Below are positions 1 to 10,183 of a stretch of DNA of 64,000 bases, one piece after another. Where the stretch lies: contig NZ_BOMM01000070.1 of the NCBI RefSeq assembly GCF_016862195.1, positions 31,506-95,505 on the forward strand. The letters are read 5' to 3'. The notes under the pieces were generated by a model. It did not search any database and was not told the DNA's origin. It was given only the letters and a program-made list of their open reading frames with translations. Position numbers and translations under genes: made by a program. This DNA is from Paractinoplanes ferrugineus (lineage in GTDB: Bacteria > Actinomycetota > Actinomycetes > Mycobacteriales > Micromonosporaceae). Each line of letters begins with the position of its first letter. Position 1 is the first letter of the stretch.

Positions 1-1040
1 GTGCATTCGCACGACGACACCGCCAAGTCGCTGACACGCCGCACCTTCTTGACATTGCCGACCTTCGCCGGCGTCGGCGGATGAGCTGCGCACCGCTGAG
101 CCGCCGCAACCGCTTTATCCCAGTACCTCGAACGAAAATTGTTCGCGTCCCACGGCTTACCGCCGGGAGCAGTAAAAACCAGATCACCGCGGCGCTTGTT
201 CTTGATCCGATCGGCCAGCAACGCGGCGACCGTCTTCGGCAGCAAGATGGACCGCCTCGACCGTTCCGACTTCGGCTCAGCGAACGTGCCACCACGGCGC
301 AACGTCTGCTCGACGTAAAGCGCCGGCCGCTCGCCACGCAGTTCCAAAGACCCCACCCGCAAGCCGAAAATCTCGCCCATCCGCATTCCCGTCCCCAACG
401 CCACCCGAACGAGATCACGAATCGCGTCCGGGCACGCAGCGACAAGCAGACGCGCCTCCTCGGTCGACAGGAAGCACGCGTTGTACTTGTAGACCTTCGG
501 CAGCCCGTTACTCCGATGCCCCGGCTGCCGGTCGAGGGGGTTGTCAGGCCGGAACCGCGGGACCGCATCCCGCATGACCATGCTCAGCACCGCCCAGTGC
601 TTCTGCACGCCGGCTGGCATCAGATCCGCCGACAGGTTCACCTTCCATGGGTCGATGTCCTTGTCCCGGCTGATCTCATCCACCCGCAGATCGCCCAGGA
701 CCGGCACCACCCGCCCCCGCAACATGCGGGCGTACTCCTTATGAGTGCTTTCCGCGACGTCGACCTTCAGCGTCAGCCACTCATCCACCCAGGCGGCCAG
801 CGTCGGGCTGCGCTCCACCTCCTCCCTCTGCTCGTCCTCCGGCTCGTCGTCGACCTGGTCGATGCCTAGCAGTGCGGCGTACACGTCTGTGTCGCTGATC
901 TTGTGGTGACGCGCCTCGGCCAGATCCTTGGCCGCCTGCGCCAGCTTCTCGGTCGCGAACGTGCACGTCTGCCAGTCGCCCTGACGACCCGAACGCCACC
1001 GAACCTCGTAAGACCGCCCACGCGGTTTCATAGATGCCAT
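1..1040 (-). CDS. tyrosine recombinase / phage-type integrase (C-terminus beyond window)
   Basis: The reading frame is open from ATG at 1040 to the left edge (about 346 residues), so the 3' end is missing. It has an N-terminal Arm/AP2-like part (KPRGRSYEVRWRSGRQGDW), a core-binding SAM-like domain around residues 90-180 (STHKEYARMLRGRVVPVLG) and the first catalytic block TGMRMGEIFGLR with the conserved Arg. The HxxR and Tyr boxes would lie to the left. Family role: site-specific integration and excision of a mobile element. An excisionase-like gene sits on the other side of a 266-bp spacer and reads away from it, a common element-edge arrangement. No tRNA or clear att core is visible on this side. 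A second ATG at 1031 is also possible. Confidence 0.9.
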   Translation of the reverse strand, partial: MASMKPRGRSYEVRWRSGRQGDWQTCTFATEKLAQAAKDLAEARHHKISDTDVYAALLGIDQVDDEPEDEQREEVERSPTLAAWVDEWLTLKVDVAESTHKEYARMLRGRVVPVLGDLRVDEISRDKDIDPWKVNLSADLMPAGVQKHWAVLSMVMRDAVPRFRPDNPLDRQPGHRSNGLPKVYKYNACFLSTEEARLLVAACPDAIRDLVRVALGTGMRMGEIFGLRVGSLELRGERPALYVEQTLRRGGTFAEPKSERSRRSILLPKTVAALLADRIKNKRRGDLVFTAPGGKPWDANNFRSRYWDKAVAAAQRCAAHPPTPAKVGNVKKVRRVSDLAVSSCEC

Positions 1041-1193
1041 GCCCAGGAAAGTAGGCCGAACAGGTGTACGCATGCGAACACCAACGGGGCATGTCGGTTC
1101 CTACTGAGCGTAAGAACCAGCACCCTGAGAACCTTCTGACCAGGGCATCCTTGCAAACGTGCAGGTCACAGGCTGTATAAGTTCGAACTGGCA

Positions 1194-1261
1194 GTGTGGG
1201 GGTCCAGCAAGCCGTCGACCAGCAACTATTTCTATGTGTCGATCGTTAGCGTGTGGGGGTC
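1194..1261 (+). repeat. pair of 11-bp direct repeats between integrase and xis-like gene
   Basis: GTGTGGGGGTC occurs at 1194-1204 and again at 1251-1261, 57 bp apart, in the divergent int/xis-like intergenic region. Arm-type or excisionase-binding sites of integrating elements often look like this, but the function here is inference. Confidence 0.4.
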
Positions 1262-1306
1262 GTCCTTCGGTCTTCGCAGCGTAGTCGTTGAGGAAGTGGC
1301 GGTCCC

Positions 1307-1678
1307 GTGTCCGGTGCGACGGTTTTTGAGCTTGCCGCCCAGCTGGGTATTGGTGACCTCGAAAAGTTTCTCAAGGCTTGTATCGCTAATGCCGCAATGA
1401 TGACAGGAGCAACCGAGCCGGATCGTCACGTGCGGAAGATCAGGTACACGGTTGAGGAGGTCGCCGACCTGCTTGGTGTGTCGCCGAGATGGCTCGCTGA
1501 CGAATGTCGTGCTGAACGGGTGGAGCATGTGTGTCTCGCGCGGCATCGCTTCTTCACGTTTGATCAGATCGCCCGGATGCTCGAGAAGCACGCGGTGGAG
1601 CCTTTCGAAGATAGGCCAACCCAGCCGCATGTCGCCAGGGTTTTGCGGCGGATCCAACAAAGCCGAAAGCCAGGCTGA
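1307..1678 (+). CDS. excisionase-like helix-turn-helix protein
   Basis: 123-residue protein. Residues about 46-95 form an excisionase/MerR-like winged HTH (YTVEEVADLLGVSPRWLADECR, then a wing FFTFDQIARMLEKH). It is probably the recombination directionality factor or a regulator for the neighbouring integrase. The GTG at 1307 has a weak AGGAAG upstream; ATG at 1391 (MMTGATEP) would keep the whole HTH and is an alternative start. The roughly 150 bp after it hold nothing recognisable before the cobalamin operon. Confidence 0.6.
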   Translation: MSGATVFELAAQLGIGDLEKFLKACIANAAMMTGATEPDRHVRKIRYTVEEVADLLGVSPRWLADECRAERVEHVCLARHRFFTFDQIARMLEKHAVEPFEDRPTQPHVARVLRRIQQSRKPG

Positions 1679-1831
1679 TCTAAAAACGTCATTGCCTGCT
1701 GGAGTTATCGATGCTGACGAACCAGGTTCCTAGGACGCTCTATGGACGATGGTGCAGGTTACTGCGGCGAGCAGAGCCGCAGATGAATAAGCGCGCGGCG
1801 GTGTCGGAGTGCAGTCGTCGGCGTGGCGCGG

Positions 1832-2550
1832 TCAGTCGCTGCGTACTCCGGAACTGTCAGCGTTTCTCGGTCGATGGCCGTCTACGGGGGAGCCGTCGCG
1901 CAGGTGCTCGTCGACTATCCGGATGGCCAGGTTCGGGTCCACGTTCTCGTACCAGGTGTCGTCGGGGTGCACGACGACCAGCGGGCCGAGGTTGCAGGGG
2001 AACAGGCAGCCGGTGGCGGTGACGAGGACGTCATCGTCGCCCAGGCCGTTCTTGGCCAGCCGTTCGTTGAGGGCGGTGGCGACCTGGTTCGCGCCGTAGG
2101 CGGTGCAGCGTGGCCCGCGGCAGATTAGCACCTGCCGGCGGTGCCGGGTGATCTGTGACCAGGCCGGGCTGCGGAACGGTCCGGGGTTGCCGTCGAGCAG
2201 GGTGTGCCCACCGGTGGTGGCTTCGGCGACCGCTGTCACCAGGGACGGCTGTGTCGCCAGTGGTTGGCTGACCGAGATGGTCGGGTGGCGGTCGCGGGTG
2301 GCGCGCCAGTGGGCGACGGCGCGCCGTATCCAGGTGTCGAGGTAGCGGTCCGGTGGCAGGTGCGCGGGGACGAGTAGGACCTCGGCGTGGTCGGCGGTCT
2401 CGTCGAGGGCGGTGTGCAGGGACGGCTCGGCGCCGTCGAGGAAGCACGCCTGGGTAGGCACGCCGGTGGTGGCGCTGACCTGTGCGGCGAGGCGGTGGAT
2501 GGCGTCGTGGCCGCCGTGGTGGGTCACCGCGCGGGCGACCAGTAGCACGG

Positions 2551-2554
<4 letters not shown>
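1832..2554 (-). CDS. CbiX-like chelatase domain fused to a thioredoxin-like 2Fe-2S ferredoxin domain
   Basis: 240 residues. The N-terminal half follows the CbiX/sirohydrochlorin chelatase pattern (TVLLVARA, then FLDGAEPSLHTALDE and VLLVPAHLPPDRYL). The C-terminal half (about 130-220) is a thioredoxin-like [2Fe-2S] domain with Cys at CRGPRC and GCLFPCNLG. Last gene of the riboswitch-controlled btuF-btuC-btuD operon, with a 4-bp ATGA overlap with btuD, so it probably acts in cobalt/corrinoid handling in the cytoplasm. Odd point: the GHGS-type histidine near the N-terminus and the later G-x-H of classical CbiX are replaced (VARAVTH, PPDRY), so chelatase activity is doubtful. Confidence 0.75.
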
Positions 2555-3308
<754 letters not shown>

Positions 3309-3309
<1 letters not shown>

Positions 3310-4364
3310 CAGCCGCGCACTTCCCGGCGGCGCATCAGTAGGAGGAACGCCGGCACACCCAGCAGTGCGGTCAGCACGCCGACGGGCAGTTCGCGGGGTT
3401 CGAACAGGGTGCGGGCGGCGGTGTCGACCCAGATCATGAAGATCGCCCCGGTCAGGACCACGACCGGGAGCAGCCGGCGGTGGTCCGGGCCGGTCAGCAG
3501 GCGTGCGGCGTGCGGCAGGATCAGCCCGACGAAGCCGATCGCCCCGCTGACTGCGACCAGCACTGCGGTGAGCAAGGCGGTGGCGATCAGCAGGATCCAA
3601 CGGGTCCGGGTGACGTCGACGCCGAGGGTCGCCGCGGCCTCTTCACCGAACGCGAAGGCGTTGAGGCTGCGGGCGTACCGCAGGATCAGCGTGAGAATCA
3701 CGCCAAGAGTGGGTCCCGCCCAGGCCAGGGCGGTCCAGTCGGCGCGGGCCAGGGAGCCGGAGAGCCAGAAGGTGATGCTCTGGGTGGCGTGCGGGTCGGC
3801 CACCCAGATGATGACGAACGAGGTCAGCGCGGCGCAGAGCTGCCCGATGGCGACGCCGGCCAGGATGATGCGGGTCGGTGCGCGGGCGGCCCGGCGGCCG
3901 GCGATGGTGATGACCAGGGCGAACGCCAGCAGGGCGCCGGTGAAAGCGCCACCGGCCAGGGCGGCGGTGCCGGCACCGAGGCCGAGCACGATCACCGCGA
4001 CAGCACCCAGGGAGGCGCCGGAGGAGACGCCGAGCAGGTACGGGTCCGCAAGAGGGTTACGGGTGACGGTCTGCATGACCGCCCCGGCCGCGGCGAGACC
4101 GGCACCGACGACGGCCGCGCCGAGGACCCGGGGCAGGCGCAGCTCCCAGACGATGTGGTCACGCAGCAGGGGTACGTCGGCGTGGGTGAGGCCGAGGTGG
4201 TCGGCGATGACCTTCCACACGATGCCCAGGGACAGGTCGGCCGGACCGACGGTGATCGCCGCACCGATGGACAGCAGGAGCCCGGCCAGGGCGACGATCA
4301 GCACTACCGTCGTGCGGCCCGCCCGTCCCGGCCCGCCGAGGGCCGGGAGCGGGCGGGTCGCCAC
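3309..4364 (-). CDS. btuC: cobalamin-type ABC transporter permease (BtuC/FecCD family)
   Basis: 351 residues, hydrophobic with about 10 membrane spans. It has the family blocks LRLPRVLGAAVVGAGLAAAGAVMQ, NPLADPYLLGVSSGASLGA and GFVGLILPHAARLL, the last being the cytoplasmic coupling region. GTG 4364 lies 5 bp after the btuF stop. Middle gene of the operon btuF-btuC-btuD-cbiX-like. Confidence 0.88.
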
Positions 4365-4369
4365 GGCGG

Positions 4370-5374
4370 TCAGCTGCCCACCTTGGCCGGCAGCGCGGCG
4401 ATGCCCTTGGCCAGGGCTTCGATGCCGAGCACGTTGCGGACGCCGGCCGCAGTTGCCGAGAACGGGATGACGATGAACCGCTTCGCGCGGACGGCGGGCA
4501 GGTCCTTCAACGTGGGGTGTTTCTGCAGGAAAGCCTGCTTGGTGGCGGCGGGATCCCAGCTCGCGTCGATCAGCACGATCGCGTCCGGGTCGCGGTCGGC
4601 GACGGTTTCCCAGCTCGAGTCGGCCCAGCTGCCGGTCAGATCGGCGAAGGCGTTGGTGACGCCGACCGCTTGCATGATCATGCCGGGGGAGCCGCAGCAC
4701 GCTCCCACGCTGGGGGCGTCGCTGCCGCCGTCCCACCACAGCACGGTGGTGTTCTCCGCGTCCTTGATCGTGGCGGCGGCTGCGGTGATCTTCGCTTGCT
4801 GGTCGGCGATCAGCGTCTCGGCACGGTCACGGACGCCGAAGATCGCGGCGATGTCGCGGATCTCGGCGAACACGTCGTTGACGCTCAGCTTCGCCGGGCG
4901 GGTCTCCTTGGCGCAGCCGGCCGGGGAGTTGTAGGTGCCGACCCCGAGTTTGTTCCAGCCGGCCCGGTCGCCGACGCCTTCGTCGCTGAAGGCGCTGGCG
5001 AAGGAGGCGTAGACGAAGTCCGGCTCGGCTTCGAGGAGTTTCTCCTTCGACGGGTACTCCTTGGCCAGCACCGGCACCGTCGCATAGGCGGTGGCGTACT
5101 CGGGCAGGACCTGATCGTCGAGGTAAGCGGTGCCGATCATCCGGTCCTGCAATCCGAGGGCCAGCATGATCTCGGTGGCGGGCTGGTTCATCGTCACCGC
5201 GCGGGCCGGCGGCTTGGTGACGGTGACCGGGACACCGCAGTTGGTCAGCGCGACCGGGCCGGCCGATCCTGACGGGGCAGTTCCGGGCTCGTCCGCGGTG
5301 GCGGAGCAACCCGCGAGCAGCATGAGCAGAACGGACAGCGGCGCAATAGCGCGCCAAGACATGGGGGACCGCAT
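4370..5374 (-). CDS. btuF: periplasmic-binding-type lipoprotein of B12/siderophore ABC importer (BtuF-like)
   Basis: 334 residues. Signal peptide with lipobox LLAGCS near residue 22, then a class III binding-protein fold (RAVTMNQPATEIMLALGLQDRMIG, EPDFVYA, DPDAIVLIDASWD). The start ATG 5374 is preceded by GGAAGGTGG; a GTG 21 bases upstream would put that ribosome site inside the gene. First gene of the operon behind a cobalamin riboswitch, so a surface corrinoid receptor is the best reading. The mature protein has a CC pair (VGACCGS), unusual for the family. Confidence 0.85.
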   Translation of the reverse strand: MRSPMSWRAIAPLSVLLMLLAGCSATADEPGTAPSGSAGPVALTNCGVPVTVTKPPARAVTMNQPATEIMLALGLQDRMIGTAYLDDQVLPEYATAYATVPVLAKEYPSKEKLLEAEPDFVYASFASAFSDEGVGDRAGWNKLGVGTYNSPAGCAKETRPAKLSVNDVFAEIRDIAAIFGVRDRAETLIADQQAKITAAAATIKDAENTTVLWWDGGSDAPSVGACCGSPGMIMQAVGVTNAFADLTGSWADSSWETVADRDPDAIVLIDASWDPAATKQAFLQKHPTLKDLPAVRAKRFIVIPFSATAAGVRNVLGIEALAKGIAALPAKVGS

Positions 5375-5417
5375 CGCGGGACCACCTTCCAGCACCTCGT
5401 GGACGGGTCGTTCGGTG

Positions 5418-5595
5418 CCGTGGCCGGTCTCCTGGCTGACGGGACGTGCGTCTGCGGCCGGCCTTCCCAGGCTCGCGCCCAGTGACCTCGCAAAAACGAC
5501 GAGGGCCGCAGACTTTCCCGATCACAGTGGCGAGGGCCGCACCGGTTTCACACCGGCTTCCCGAACACCACGGCAGCGCCACCCTAACCGCCGAG
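5418..5595 (-). ncRNA. cobalamin riboswitch 1 (btuF operon leader)
   Basis: On the minus strand the core GGGAAGCCGGTGTGAAACC is followed by GCGGCCCTCGCCACTGT, and the B12-box side GTCAGCCAGGAGACCGG lies about 100 bases later. The element ends about 45 bases before the btuF start. Expected to shut off the importer when adenosyl- or methylcobalamin is plentiful. Boundaries are approximate. Confidence 0.9.
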
Positions 5596-5659
5596 GGCGG
5601 TGCTGGCCACGGTGATCAACGCCATGGCGGTGGACCCGTACTCATTCACGATCGACTTG

Positions 5660-5676
5660 TTGCCAATCTTGTGCAA
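5660..5676. promoter_or_regulatory. Nur-type operator a (nikA promoter)
   Basis: TTGC CAATCTTGT GCAA, an exact TTGC-N9-GCAA dyad flanked by G and C (GTTGC...GCAAC). It lies 96 bases upstream of nikA and upstream of riboswitch 1 of the divergent operon. See the regulon finding. Confidence 0.75.
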
Positions 5677-5771
5677 CTGCGTCAGGCTGACGTCAGGAAG
5701 TCTCCGATCGCACCAGAAGCCTTCGCCGGCCGGTGACCCCGGCCTGCCCAGACCTGGGAGTCACCCCTGTG

Positions 5772-7367
5772 ATGGTCCGATCGCATCCCCGCGCGAGCCG
5801 TGTCTTAGCTGCCGTCACCGGCGCTCTGCTGCTGGCCGCCTGCTCGTCCACCTCGGCCACGTCAGGACCTTCAGCCGCGAGTTCCACCTTCGTGGTGGCG
5901 ACCGCGGGGGAGCCGGACACGTTGAACCCGGTGCTGAACTTCGGTGTCGACGGCGCGTCGCTGATCTTCGACGGCCTGGTCGCCCGGGACGCCACGAACA
6001 CTTTGGTTCCGGCCCTGGCGGCCGAACTACCCGCCGTCTCCGCGGACGGCAAGACGGTGACGGCGAAACTGCGTTCCGGGGTGAGTTTCCACGACGGGTC
6101 CCCGCTGACCGCCGCGGACGTCGTCTTCACCTATCAGGCGGTGCTGGACCCGAAGGTCGACTCGACCCTGCGTTCCGACCTGGACATGCTGACCACGGTC
6201 ACCGCACCGGATCCGGCCACCGTCGTGTTCACCTTGAAGTACTCGTATGCGCCGTTCTTGCAGCGGCTGACCCTGGGTATCGTTCCGGCCAAGGCGCTGA
6301 CCGGCCAGGACATCAACAAGGCCGGCTTCAACCGGCAACCGATCGGCACCGGCCCGTACAAGGTGGAATCCTGGACCGCCGGGGACCGCCTCGTGCTCGC
6401 CGCCAACGACACCTACTGGGGTGGCAAGCCCGCCAACCGCAAGCTGATCGTCGCCTTCGTCGCCGACGACAACGTCCGGGCCCAGCGGATGCGCGCGGGG
6501 GAGTTCGACGCCGCCGAGCTGGCACCGAAGCTCGCCGCCGGCTTCGACAACGCCACCGGCTACACCGTGCAGCGGGTACCGACCGCCGACTACCGCGGTG
6601 TGATGCTGCCGCTGACCAACCCGGTCACCGCGGACCCTGCCGTCCGTAAGGCCCTCGCCGTCGGGGTCGACCGCGCCGCCATGGTGACCGGCATCCTCGC
6701 CGGGGCGGGTGAACCGGCCTTCGGGCCGATCCCGCCGACCTCCGAGTACGCCGACGGGTCGGCGGCCGGCAACCCTTCGGCCGACCCGGCGGCGGCGACC
6801 GCGCTGCTCGACGCGGCCGGCTGGACGCCCGGCCCGGACGGGATCCGGGCCAAGGCCGGGCGGCAGGCGGCTTTCACGCTCATGTACCCGGCCAGCGACA
6901 GCCTGCGCAAGGAACTCGCCCTGGCCGTCACCGCGGACGCGAAGAAGGTCGGCATCAAGGTCAATCCGGAGGGCCTGACCTGGGACGCCATCGACACCCG
7001 GATCACCCGGGACGCGCTGCTGATGGGGTTCGGCACCCCGTATGACCCGGACTTCGTGTCCTACAAGCTGTTCGGGTCGGTGTTCGCCGCGCAGGGCTAC
7101 TTCAACCCCGGCAGCTACAAGTCCCCGATCGCTGACAAAGCCCTGCAGGACGGCCGTGACCAGGCCGACCCGGCCGAGCGCAAAGCCGCCTACGCCACGT
7201 TCCAGCAGCAACTGGCCGCCGACGCCCCGTGGGTGTTCCTCACCTACCTCAAGCACACCTACGTGGTGAAGGCCGGTATCACCGGGGTCAGCCCGCGGGT
7301 CGAGGCGCACGAGCACGACGTGGCCAACAGTCTGTGGTGGAACATCAACACTTGGACCCGTTCGTGA
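5772..7367 (+). CDS. nikA: nickel/peptide-type ABC transporter substrate-binding lipoprotein (NikA-like, SBP family 5)
   Basis: 531 residues. Lipobox LLAACS near residue 21. Typical SBP_bac_5 blocks follow: EPDTLNPVLNFGVDGASLIFDGL, LRSGVSFHDGSPLTAADVVFTYQAVLDP, IGTGPYKV, and late DPDFVSYKLFGS. First of six tightly overlapped genes. ATG 5772 with GGGAG ten bases upstream is chosen; GTG 5769 is adjacent. The Nur-type box upstream and the five-gene layout match the Nur-controlled nikABCDE of Streptomyces, so Ni(II) or a nickel chelate is the likely ligand. Oligopeptides remain possible from sequence alone. Confidence 0.8.
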   Translation: MVRSHPRASRVLAAVTGALLLAACSSTSATSGPSAASSTFVVATAGEPDTLNPVLNFGVDGASLIFDGLVARDATNTLVPALAAELPAVSADGKTVTAKLRSGVSFHDGSPLTAADVVFTYQAVLDPKVDSTLRSDLDMLTTVTAPDPATVVFTLKYSYAPFLQRLTLGIVPAKALTGQDINKAGFNRQPIGTGPYKVESWTAGDRLVLAANDTYWGGKPANRKLIVAFVADDNVRAQRMRAGEFDAAELAPKLAAGFDNATGYTVQRVPTADYRGVMLPLTNPVTADPAVRKALAVGVDRAAMVTGILAGAGEPAFGPIPPTSEYADGSAAGNPSADPAAATALLDAAGWTPGPDGIRAKAGRQAAFTLMYPASDSLRKELALAVTADAKKVGIKVNPEGLTWDAIDTRITRDALLMGFGTPYDPDFVSYKLFGSVFAAQGYFNPGSYKSPIADKALQDGRDQADPAERKAAYATFQQQLAADAPWVFLTYLKHTYVVKAGITGVSPRVEAHEHDVANSLWWNINTWTRS

Positions 7368-8374
7368 CCCAGGCACCGCCGGCACGCCGACGGCGCGGGC
7401 TCGCCGGAGCGGGCGCGGTGGTCCGCCGCCGGCTGCTGGTCGCCGTGCCGGTGCTGATCGCGACCAGCATCGGGATGTTCCTGCTGGGCGCAGCCTCGCC
7501 CATCGACCCGGCCAAGCAGTACGCCGGCGCAGCCGCGTTCACCGCCACGAGTGAGAACCTCGACCAGATCCGCGCGAACTGGGGTGTCGACGACCCGCTG
7601 CCGGTGCAGTACGCCCGCTGGGTCGGCAACCTGCTTCAGGGTGATCTGGGCTGGTCCACGAGCCGGCACGAGCCGGTCACCGCGGTCCTCGGCGCCCGGG
7701 CCGGCTGGACCCTGCTGCTGGTGAGCACCGCCCTGGCCGTCGTGCTGGTGTCCAGCCTCGTGCTCGGCACGCTGGCCGCGTACCGCAGGGGTGGTCTGTT
7801 CGATCGTGGCCTGCGGGCCGCGGCCTATGCGGTCGAGGCCATGCCGGTGTTCTGGCTCGGCCTGGCCGCGATCGCGGTGTTCGCCCTGAGCCTGGGCTGG
7901 CTGCCCGCCGGCGGCCTGACCGAGGTCACCGCCACCACCACGTCGGCCGCGGACGTGGCCCGGCATCTGATCCTGCCGGTCGGGGTCCTGGCGGTGTCGC
8001 AGGCGCCGTGGTTCCTGCTGTTCGTGCGGGACTCGGTCGCCGAGAGTCTGCGCGACGACCACGTCCTCGCTGCGAAAGCCCGGGGCCTGCCCGGGCGGAC
8101 CGTGCTGTTTGGACATGCGCTGCGGACCGCGCTGCTGCCGTTCCTGACCCTGATCGGCACCCACCTGCCCGAGCTGGTCGGTGGCGCGGTGCTGGTGGAG
8201 ACGGTGTTCTCGCTGCCCGGGTTGGGTGCGGTCACCGTGCAGGCCGCATTGGGCAGCGACTTCCCCCTGCTGGCCGCGATCACTCTGGTCACCACCGCCG
8301 TCGTGCTGACCGCGAACCTGCTCACAGACCTGGCCTACACCGCCGCCGACCCGAGGGTGCGCCTCGATGGCTGA
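7364..8374 (+). CDS. nikB: nickel/peptide-type ABC permease 1 (NikB/DppB family)
   Basis: 336 residues, about 6 membrane spans, binding-protein-dependent permease signature (EAMPVFWLGL; SLRDDHVLAAKARGLPGRTVLFGHALRTALLP as the EAA loop). GTG 7364 overlaps the nikA stop by GTGA, implying translational coupling. Forms the membrane pore with the next gene product. Confidence 0.85.
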   Translation: MTQAPPARRRRGLAGAGAVVRRRLLVAVPVLIATSIGMFLLGAASPIDPAKQYAGAAAFTATSENLDQIRANWGVDDPLPVQYARWVGNLLQGDLGWSTSRHEPVTAVLGARAGWTLLLVSTALAVVLVSSLVLGTLAAYRRGGLFDRGLRAAAYAVEAMPVFWLGLAAIAVFALSLGWLPAGGLTEVTATTTSAADVARHLILPVGVLAVSQAPWFLLFVRDSVAESLRDDHVLAAKARGLPGRTVLFGHALRTALLPFLTLIGTHLPELVGGAVLVETVFSLPGLGAVTVQAALGSDFPLLAAITLVTTAVVLTANLLTDLAYTAADPRVRLDG

Positions 8375-9239
8375 GCTGACCCTGCGCCGCACCCGGTTGC
8401 CCCGCCTGCGCCTGCGGCCCGGCCGCCTCGGTGTCACCATCGCCACGACTGTGCTGGTGCTGGCCGTGGCCGCTTGCCTGTTTGCCCCGCTGCTGTGGCC
8501 GCTGGACCAGAGCGCCGTCAACCTCGCCCGCATCCGGCTGGCGCCGTCGTGGGCCCATCCGGCCGGCACCGATGACCTCGGCCGTGACGTCGCCCACCGC
8601 ACCCTCTACGGCCTGCGGGTCTCCCTGCTCGTCGGTGCCGTCGCCGCACTGGTCGCCACCGTGATCGGCGGGATCGTCGGCGGCATCGCGGGCACCCTCG
8701 GCGGCCGGGTGGACCGGTTGCTGATGCGGATCGTTGACACCGTCGCCGCGCTGCCGCACCTGCTGCTGGGCATCTTCATCGTGGCGATGCTGCGGCCCAG
8801 CCTCGGCGCAGTCATCCTGTCCGTCGGACTGACCCACTGGCTGTCCACCGCCCGGATCGTGCGTTCCGAACTGCTCAGCCTGCGCACCCGGCCGTTCATC
8901 GACGCCGCCATCAGCGGCGGCGCCGGCCGACTGCGCGTGCTGACCCGGCACCTGCTGCCGCACGTCCTGCCGAAACTGGCCCTGGCCACCACCCTGATGG
9001 TGCCGCACGCGGTCTGGCACGAGACCGCCCTGTCGTTCCTCGGCCTCGGCCTGCCACCGCACCTGGCCTCCCTCGGCAACATGATCAACGACGGGCAGGG
9101 CTCGCTGCTCACCGGCGCCTGGTGGGCCAGCCTCATGCCCGGCCTGGTCATCGTCATCGTCACCCTCGCCCTCGCGGCGGTCGTCGCCCGCTGGCGCGAC
9201 CGCCTCGACCCCCGCGTCCGAGCGGAGCTGCAGCTGTGA
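8367..9239 (+). CDS. nikC: nickel/peptide-type ABC permease 2 (NikC/DppC family)
   Basis: 290 residues. N-terminal OppC-N type segment with HPAGTDDLGRDV, then about 5 further spans and an EAA-type loop (DAAISGGAGRLRVLTRHLLPHVLP). ATG 8367 overlaps nikB by 8 bases. Confidence 0.85.
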   Translation: MAELTLRRTRLPRLRLRPGRLGVTIATTVLVLAVAACLFAPLLWPLDQSAVNLARIRLAPSWAHPAGTDDLGRDVAHRTLYGLRVSLLVGAVAALVATVIGGIVGGIAGTLGGRVDRLLMRIVDTVAALPHLLLGIFIVAMLRPSLGAVILSVGLTHWLSTARIVRSELLSLRTRPFIDAAISGGAGRLRVLTRHLLPHVLPKLALATTLMVPHAVWHETALSFLGLGLPPHLASLGNMINDGQGSLLTGAWWASLMPGLVIVIVTLALAAVVARWRDRLDPRVRAELQL

Positions 9240-10183
9240 CCACCACCGTGTGTACCTCGACGATGCTGGCCATCAGCGACCTGACCGTACGGTTCCGGCT
9301 GCCCGGCGCCATCGTGCACGCCGTCACCGCCATCAGTCTCACCGTTGCCCCGGGCGAACTGCTGGCTGTGGTAGGGGAGTCCGGCTGCGGCAAGTCCGTC
9401 CTCGCCCACGCCCTGCTCGGTCTGCTGCCCGCCAACGCCACCGTCAGCGGGACCGCACTGCTGCACGGCGATGGCGCACCGGTCGACCTGCTCGCCGCCG
9501 ACGAAAAAACCATGGCCCGCACGGTACGGGGACGCCGCGTCGGCCTGGTCCCGCAGAGCCCGGCCACCGCGCTGACGCCGGTCCGCACCGGCCGGCACCT
9601 CCTGCAAGAAACCCTGCGCGCCCACAGCCGAGCCCGCACCGACGCCGAGACGGTAGCCGCCGGAGTCGGACTCGCCCCGGCCGACCTCGACCTGTATCCA
9701 CACGAACTGTCCGGAGGGATGGCCCAGCGCCTCGCGACAGCGCTGGCGCTGGCGCCGGATCCGCCGCTGCTGCTGGCCGACGAACCCACCTCGGGACTCG
9801 ACCGGCCGCTGGTCGACGCGACCCTGGACCTGTTGCGGGCCCGCTGCGATGACGGCGCCGCGGTCATCCTGATCACCCATGACCTGGCCGCGGCGGAACG
9901 GGTCGCCGACACCGTCGCGGTCATGTACGCCAGTCGCATCGTCGAACACCGGCCTGCCCTGGAGTTCTTCGCCGGGCCCCGGCACCCGTACGCCCACGCC
10001 CTGCTCGACGCGCTGCCCGACCGTTCCTTCGCGCCGATCCCCGGCCACCCGCCGATGCTGACCGACCTGCCGGCCGGCTGCGCCTTCGCGCCGCGCTGCC
10101 CGTACGCCTCGATCGACTGCGGCACTCAGCCGAGCCGCGACCGCGGCGTGGCTTGCCACCACCCGATGGGAGCCCGGCTGTGA
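9236..10183 (+). CDS. nikD: nickel/peptide-type ABC ATPase 1 (NikD/OppD family)
   Basis: 315 residues. Walker A GESGCGKSV, Q-loop LVPQSP, signature LSGGMAQRLATALAL, Walker B LLLADEPTSGLD, H-loop LITHD. The C-terminal oligo_HPY extension carries CAFAPRCPYASIDCG, the Cys cluster region of OppD/NikD-type ATPases. GTG 9236 overlaps the nikC stop by GTGA; ATG 9263 (MLAISDLTV) is an alternative. Confidence 0.85.
   Translation: MTTTVCTSTMLAISDLTVRFRLPGAIVHAVTAISLTVAPGELLAVVGESGCGKSVLAHALLGLLPANATVSGTALLHGDGAPVDLLAADEKTMARTVRGRRVGLVPQSPATALTPVRTGRHLLQETLRAHSRARTDAETVAAGVGLAPADLDLYPHELSGGMAQRLATALALAPDPPLLLADEPTSGLDRPLVDATLDLLRARCDDGAAVILITHDLAAAERVADTVAVMYASRIVEHRPALEFFAGPRHPYAHALLDALPDRSFAPIPGHPPMLTDLPAGCAFAPRCPYASIDCGTQPSRDRGVACHHPMGARL

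Noticed and set aside
3480..4934. 484-residue plus-strand frame opposite btuC and btuF
   Set aside because: Low-complexity Gly/Asp/Gln-rich shadow of the FecCD permease; no ribosome site or family.
6027..10162. long minus-strand frames opposite nikABCD (up to 518 residues)
   Set aside because: Shadows of the nik operon; the plus strand shows clean ABC transporter motifs and GTGA overlaps.
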